DNA from: Seison nebaliae
Lineage: Eukaryota; Rotifera; Pararotatoria; Seisonacea; Seisonidae
Length of the DNA stretch: 64,000 nt
Assembly: GCA_023231475.1 (NCBI GenBank)
Contig: JALJEE010001690.1
Location: 62,001 to 126,000 of the forward strand
Direction of reading: 5' to 3'
The notes beneath the pieces are model-generated. The model saw nothing but the letters and a program-made list of their open reading frames with translations. It searched no databases and was not told where the DNA came from. A program made the translations under genes and the position numbers. Positions 58,701 to 64,000 of the stretch are shown here, one piece after another. Position 1 is the stretch's first letter; every line of letters begins with the position of its first letter.

Positions 58701-61700
58701 TAAAACAAAATGGAAAGAAAACGGAAGAATAATTAATATATTCTTCATTCCATATACAATACATTGATGTATATGTTTATTCCATACATCATTTCGATCA
58801 ACTTTTTCTTCTCAGCTACAATTCCTTCATTGGAACAAACACATACGATATTTGGGAAGTGATGGCTCTGAAATATTTTAGATGAAGAACGTTCAAACTA
58901 ATAACTCTGCATGTTTCTCATAATGTTACATTTAATGATTATTTAATAGTTTTTTTTCATCATCTTCATCAGTTTCTTCTTCTTCTGCTGCTTTTGATGC
59001 TGGTTTCATATCAATGTGAGAAATTGTTTCCCTTTAATTCCTCTTTCAGTCTCCACCATTTATTTCTTGTATAAATCTTATTCATCCTCTTCCAGAACGC
59101 CATCAGTCTCTGAACTGCAAGAGCTTTGTAAGAGAATAATTAAATTTTGTCTACTAATTTTATGTGAAGGAAAATTAATTATCTTTTTATGGATTCTCTT
59201 CATATAGACAGAGATCGAATATGAATCAATTTCTTATGTAATATATCTTCTACTACTTAAGGAGATTGCGGATATGCCAACTGATTGGACTATGCTCGAT
59301 ATTATCCTGCAACTCGCGAATCTAATGCATCGATTGGTAAATTCTTCACATTTTAACCTTTATCGAAGAGAATTTTTCTCAAACAATGTCTCAAATGTTA
59401 TCCGTTATGTAAGAATATTTGATAAGACAACGAATTGTCACAGTTGAGGATTGAATGATATCTGACAAGAATCTTAATGTACATTAATCTTAACAACAAA
59501 GACATCTTTATTGTTATTATTCATTTTTTTCATTATTCTTTTAATCAATAAAAGTAATGGGAAAAAAGAAAAGGAATAACTATATGGTCGTCTATTATTC
59601 TAAAACGAACATTCATTTTCTTCGAATATTTTATTATTTCCTATTATTAATGACGACCATTTTAGTATCTTTCCATAAAGATGCGTAAAGTGGAATAAGT
59701 GTAAAATTATGATATTCTTAAATGTACTTTCAATTGATGCTTCCATTACTAATTCATTATTGATAGTTAGGTCGGAAACACCGTTGGATGTATCGAAATG
59801 TGCATATTCATTCCGAAACTGATTCTGACGAAACTTCCGATAGTGTAATAGAAAATGCAAGTTGAAACAAATGAATAACTTTCTTTCTTACATCTAAAAC
59901 TTACTGTTATCTAGTAGAACCATATGGTAGGATAGAACAGACATATATGTTTCACTTTTTAAGACGAAATTTATCGTTTAATCATACATTAGACTCTTCC
60001 TCTCTACAATTTCTTCATTAGATGTTTTCCCCCGTTTCCGTATCATCGTTAAGCAAGTGCTCCTAATGAATGATATATTAGCAATCCGTTCCCTCTGTTC
60101 TTTCGGGTGGTCGAATAATCCTGGAGATTTCGTCTTTTATTCATCTCTTTCCAAAATAATGAAATCTCCATTTGGCGGTTCACGGAAATGGAGGAATAGA
60201 GGGGAAGAAATATGTAAAAACAATTCCGCAATTCGACAACAATTGAATATAAGTTTCCTATCGATATAATCGACATAAAGCGCATAAGCTTCAACCTCAC
60301 TAATGGATAGATGAATAGACAACGTAGCTTGTTACCAGAATATCTCCATAAATAACTAACGAATTACATAAGACGAAATGTTTGCCTTCAGAAGAAAATG
60401 TAAAACATAGGAATAAATTATGTTAAAATGATTCTATTTTTATCTCAGAAATCTTCAGTTTTAGACCTATCAAGGAAAAAATATTTACAAGTTTGTTACT
60501 TAACAAATTGTTAACAATTTTCAATAATTCCTCGAAATTTTATTATCCAACTGAAAAACGTATGTCATATTTTGAAGTTTATGATTTTTAAAATATGAAT
60601 AATGATATTAGAATGTCAATCGAATGTTTTTACGATTTCACCTTTAACCATAATCAATACTATGTTTTTCTTCAACAGACAGCACAACATCCAAATGATT
60701 TATATGTAGATCTATCCAAACTAATAAATTTGTCAAATTTGAATAATGTTTTCAAATGCATTAATTCTATTCGAAAAAATTAGCTTTCTCTTAATCGGAG
60801 AAATTGATCATCTGAATAAATGAACCACCATTTTTTACCAAATCATTAGTGCATTCTATTAGCACTCATGAAGAAAAATTAATGGACATTATAAGAAACT
60901 TTTCTTTCTTATACATTTAAAATATCATTATATATGCCTCTTATCTTTCCAAAACTATAAAACATTTTTACCGGATGAATTTTCTGAATATTCCAATCTA
61001 AATTTCTGTTAAGTGTTTAACCAATCTGCATTGGTTACAAACCGGTTCTGTAGTTTACACGCTGAATAATTGAAATAAGTGCAAATGAAGATATCAGAAT
61101 TAATTTCTTTTGACAATAGAAAAAGTTTTAATGAAAATTTCTTGCATAATTGATGATGAATATCTTCATTGAATATTCAACAATCTTATTCTTCTTGAGT
61201 ATTTCTTTTATTTTTTTTGGAGTCCAACAAATTGATAGTATGAATTTATATTTTAGGTGATCTGTGTTAATTTACTCTTCAAGGTTTAAGTACATTCGAA
61301 GATGAAGATTCGCCCATACCGTTTCTGTGGAGATTACTTGTATAAATCTGAATTCCTCCGTTTTCTTGTTCTAATTTTTTATTGCTTTTTTTCTCGATTA
61401 GTCGAATGTTTATTGGAAATTATTCAAAAGTGAAAAGCTTATTCAATCTCAACAGTTTTTCCTATTTCCTTTCCTTCTTCACAATACGACACAGCTTCCT
61501 ATTAAACATTTCCATTTCTTCTTTTATTATACAACATTTCTTAGCAAATATAAAGTACTTCTAAAATAATCTTCACATCAACTCCAAATTCTCCTTATTG
61601 TTATTATTGTGGAAAGATCCAAATATTATAACCTAATATAATTGAATATAATTTAAACATTTTGAGAACCTTATATAGAGTAGATACATTTTCATTGGGA

Positions 61701-64000
61701 GCCCAACAAAATCTAGAAAAGAAATTTTATTAAACGTAACATAAATTTAGTTCTAGTTGATCAAGTTATTCTCCTAATATCTGTGAAAAGTACAAGGTTA
61801 TAAATAATAAAGAAATTTGTATTTCATTCTTCGACAATTAGAGTAAAATGATTTTACTCTAATCGAATTTTTTATTTTAAATTTTGTCCATTTCCATTTT
61901 GTAAATTTCAACATTCAAACATCCTTCGAAACCGAATTTCGTCTTAGTTTCATCAATGATTGTGTCTGGATAAGACTGACATATCAAGTTTATGATCATA
62001 CAAATCAATCGAATTTCCTAAATTTTACGTATTCAAATATTTATTTTTTGAGATTGCCTGCTCTACACTGTGAGTCCACAATTAGCACTATGGTGGCACA
62101 TAGCACGACATTATAAGAGAAAGCAAATAGGACCACCCAACGACCTATTGAGGTAACTTCCTCTATTGATTTATTGCTTATGTAAATTTCCAGTTGGTGA
62201 AACGGGAAACAAATCCGAATTTTACTCGTTGTTGGATCATTTGATCGGCTATCGAACTTGACTATCGAGTTATATAGGAAATTGGTGAAAATAATTTTAA
62301 GTTATCAAAAGTCGAGATATAATTTCGACATGTTATGAAATTAAATGAATTATGATGGAATTTGTGTGGAAATTTATTTTTATTCTATCTTTCCTGAATG
62401 AATTAATTTCAATGTCTTGTTTATAATACAATGACTTATTTCAAGATATGATTTCTACAAATTACAATTACTAGTCCAATTCATTTCTACTATTATCCTG
62501 ACTTCATTCCATCCTAACACACAAATCGAAAATTTTAAGAAAAACAATTTTCCCATATCTGTTCATTCCATCGTTCTAGTATGAAGTAGAGAACTATCAT
62601 CACTTTGCTTTCATCTTTTGAATTGATAACATAATTTAGAATATTATTCTGATCATTCTTCGACATATTATCATTACAACGATTAGGTTCCTGACGATTG
62701 GAATTGAATAGAGAAATCTCTTCCGCCCCACTATTCACTCCAACGAAAGAAGTAATTAAGCAAAATGAATTTAAGTTATAAATTATCAATAATCGTTATG
62801 ATTAACGTGGAAAACTTTTATAAATATTCATTGCTTATCAATAGATTCATTTTCGAGATTGAACTAACATTTTCCAGGAATATTTATTCTTTTAATGAAT
62901 ATAAATCTGATGAGCGTATGTGAATTCTCCGAAATTTCTAATCGTCTCCACCAAATTAAATATGTTCATATTTACCAACATATTATGCATATCTTCCACA
63001 TCTCGCTTCATTTCGACTGCACGAACTGAGCAATTGTTTTACATTTGGACGAGAACATAATATATTCACATCACATATCTAGATCTGATTTTGAAATGTC
63101 AGTAGGTAAAACAAAAACCGAATCAATTTTTAAGACGAAACTTGTGACATTCATAATATCTTTTCCATTATTCAATATCGTATCAGCTTTTTAATTATAC
63201 GTCATTCCCATATACTCATGTTCATATTCTCCATATGTTGATAGTGTTCCTTACAAATTATTTTGAACTTTACATTCTTTCTATTAACTTCACTCACACG
63301 GAATATTATTGGTGTTAGAGAACGAAGTTAAAAGTCTCCACTTGTTTTTATTATAGAATTCGGAGTCAATTCACATTCATCGGAAGTTTTGTAAATTCAT
63401 GTTCATTCTCCGACCAATTCAGTTAGTTTCTACCAGATAATTCGTTAAATAATCAAGTCAGTGTTCATTCGGTTACGTGATTCGTAATATTCATAAGTAT
63501 CCGTAGTAAATGAAGTTAATTCGATAAATTAAAGTGTCAATGATTATTGTTCTGAAAATCACAATAAATTGGAATAATTGGTAAGAATGTCTAACCAGAA
63601 AATCACAATTGTAAGTTGGACAGAAAAGAGAAATTTACACTTGTAAAACATATGAAATAGAAATGGAAATTTCTTAGGAAATGGGAAGGCTGATATAAAT
63701 GATACGAAAGTTGTAAATAAATATGTTTGGTAACTCATAATTATTGGAAATGATAAAGTAGTTTGGTTGGGACGGAGGAGGAGCATGCACATATGTACAT
63801 GCTTAAATAAGATGAAAAGTAGTTGTCTTTCTACTTGCTGTATTTGCTAATAAATTGTCATTATTACATTCATGTTAATAGGATTGTTTTTGTCTTCATT
63901 CATTTTCTTCAAGTTATCAAATCGATATTATTATCATTATTTTCGTTATCGTCCACATTCCGTGCACATTAAATTTTCGACTTTTCAATTTATTTCATTA
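55791..64000. other. 8.2-kb terminal stretch without a recognised gene
   Basis: Frames here are short and mostly unconvincing. The two with the most protein-like composition are 60595-60783 (+, 62 codons, ATG, NNDIRMSIECFYDFTF) and 62535-62789 (-, no ATG at its start, RCNDNMSKNDQNN); both are below my calling threshold. Long-range regulatory DNA, a gene with small exons that I missed, or non-coding RNA are all possible. Confidence 0.4.

Noticed and set aside
60595..60783. 62-codon plus frame with ATG (MNNDIRMSIECFYDF)
   Set aside because: Composition is plausible but there is no motif, no partner exon and no neighbour context.
62535..62789. Minus frame with coding-like composition
   Set aside because: Its first codon is TTG, not ATG, and no acceptor or upstream exon could be linked; the evidence is too weak to call.
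1..64000. CRISPR arrays, bacterial operons, ribosome binding sites, rRNA or tRNA genes
   Set aside because: None seen; the window is a eukaryotic nuclear sequence. tRNA detection by eye is unreliable and a covariance-model scan would be decisive.

Overview
This is a nuclear window from an invertebrate animal with a compact, strongly AT-rich genome. The evidence is metazoan-only families (UNC-4 homeodomain, mitoguardin, acid sphingomyelinase, TMEM107, a type II transmembrane serine protease) together with spliceosomal introns. Most introns I could place are 42-60 nt with GT..AG ends, and several large genes have none. An arthropod, possibly a mite, would fit this gene content and intron size, but that is inference and I cannot name the species.

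Layout. 0.3-3.4 kb: a secreted Ig-domain protein (+), then CHORD protein/morgana and TMEM107 (-). 4.3-5.0 kb: a LINE remnant and a small degenerate repeat cluster. 5.7-7.2 kb: UNC-4 homeobox gene (-), followed by 6.3 kb without a recognisable gene. 13.6-15.7 kb: eIF2A (-) in seven exons. 17.0-19.0 kb: a second LINE remnant and a divergent protein kinase with an N-terminal signal-like segment. 19.8-27.0 kb: three + strand genes in a row: acid sphingomyelinase, pescadillo, membrane aminopeptidase P. 27.0-32.7 kb: two secreted proteins on - (a coiled-coil/SUEL-lectin protein with an unusual micro-exon run, and an unrecognised one). 33.5-38.4 kb: ChaC cyclotransferase (-), a 350-bp inverted-repeat element, an SDR dehydrogenase and a DUSP11/PIR1 RNA phosphatase (+). 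38.5-40.4 kb: class A GPCR (-). 40.4-45.6 kb: another gene-poor stretch. 45.6-55.8 kb: mitoguardin, a transmembrane serine protease, RCC1 (+), kinesin-13 and a Cys-rich membrane protein. From 55.8 kb to the end I find no convincing gene.

The genes do not form one pathway. Most are single-copy housekeeping functions: translation (eIF2A), ribosome biogenesis (pescadillo), Ran cycle (RCC1), spindle microtubules (kinesin-13), mitochondrial fusion and lipid contacts (mitoguardin), ciliary transition zone (TMEM107). Secreted or cell-surface genes cluster at 17-33 kb. The multi-exon models were joined by hand, using splice phase, reading frame and family alignment from memory. Where a join could not be made consistent this is stated.
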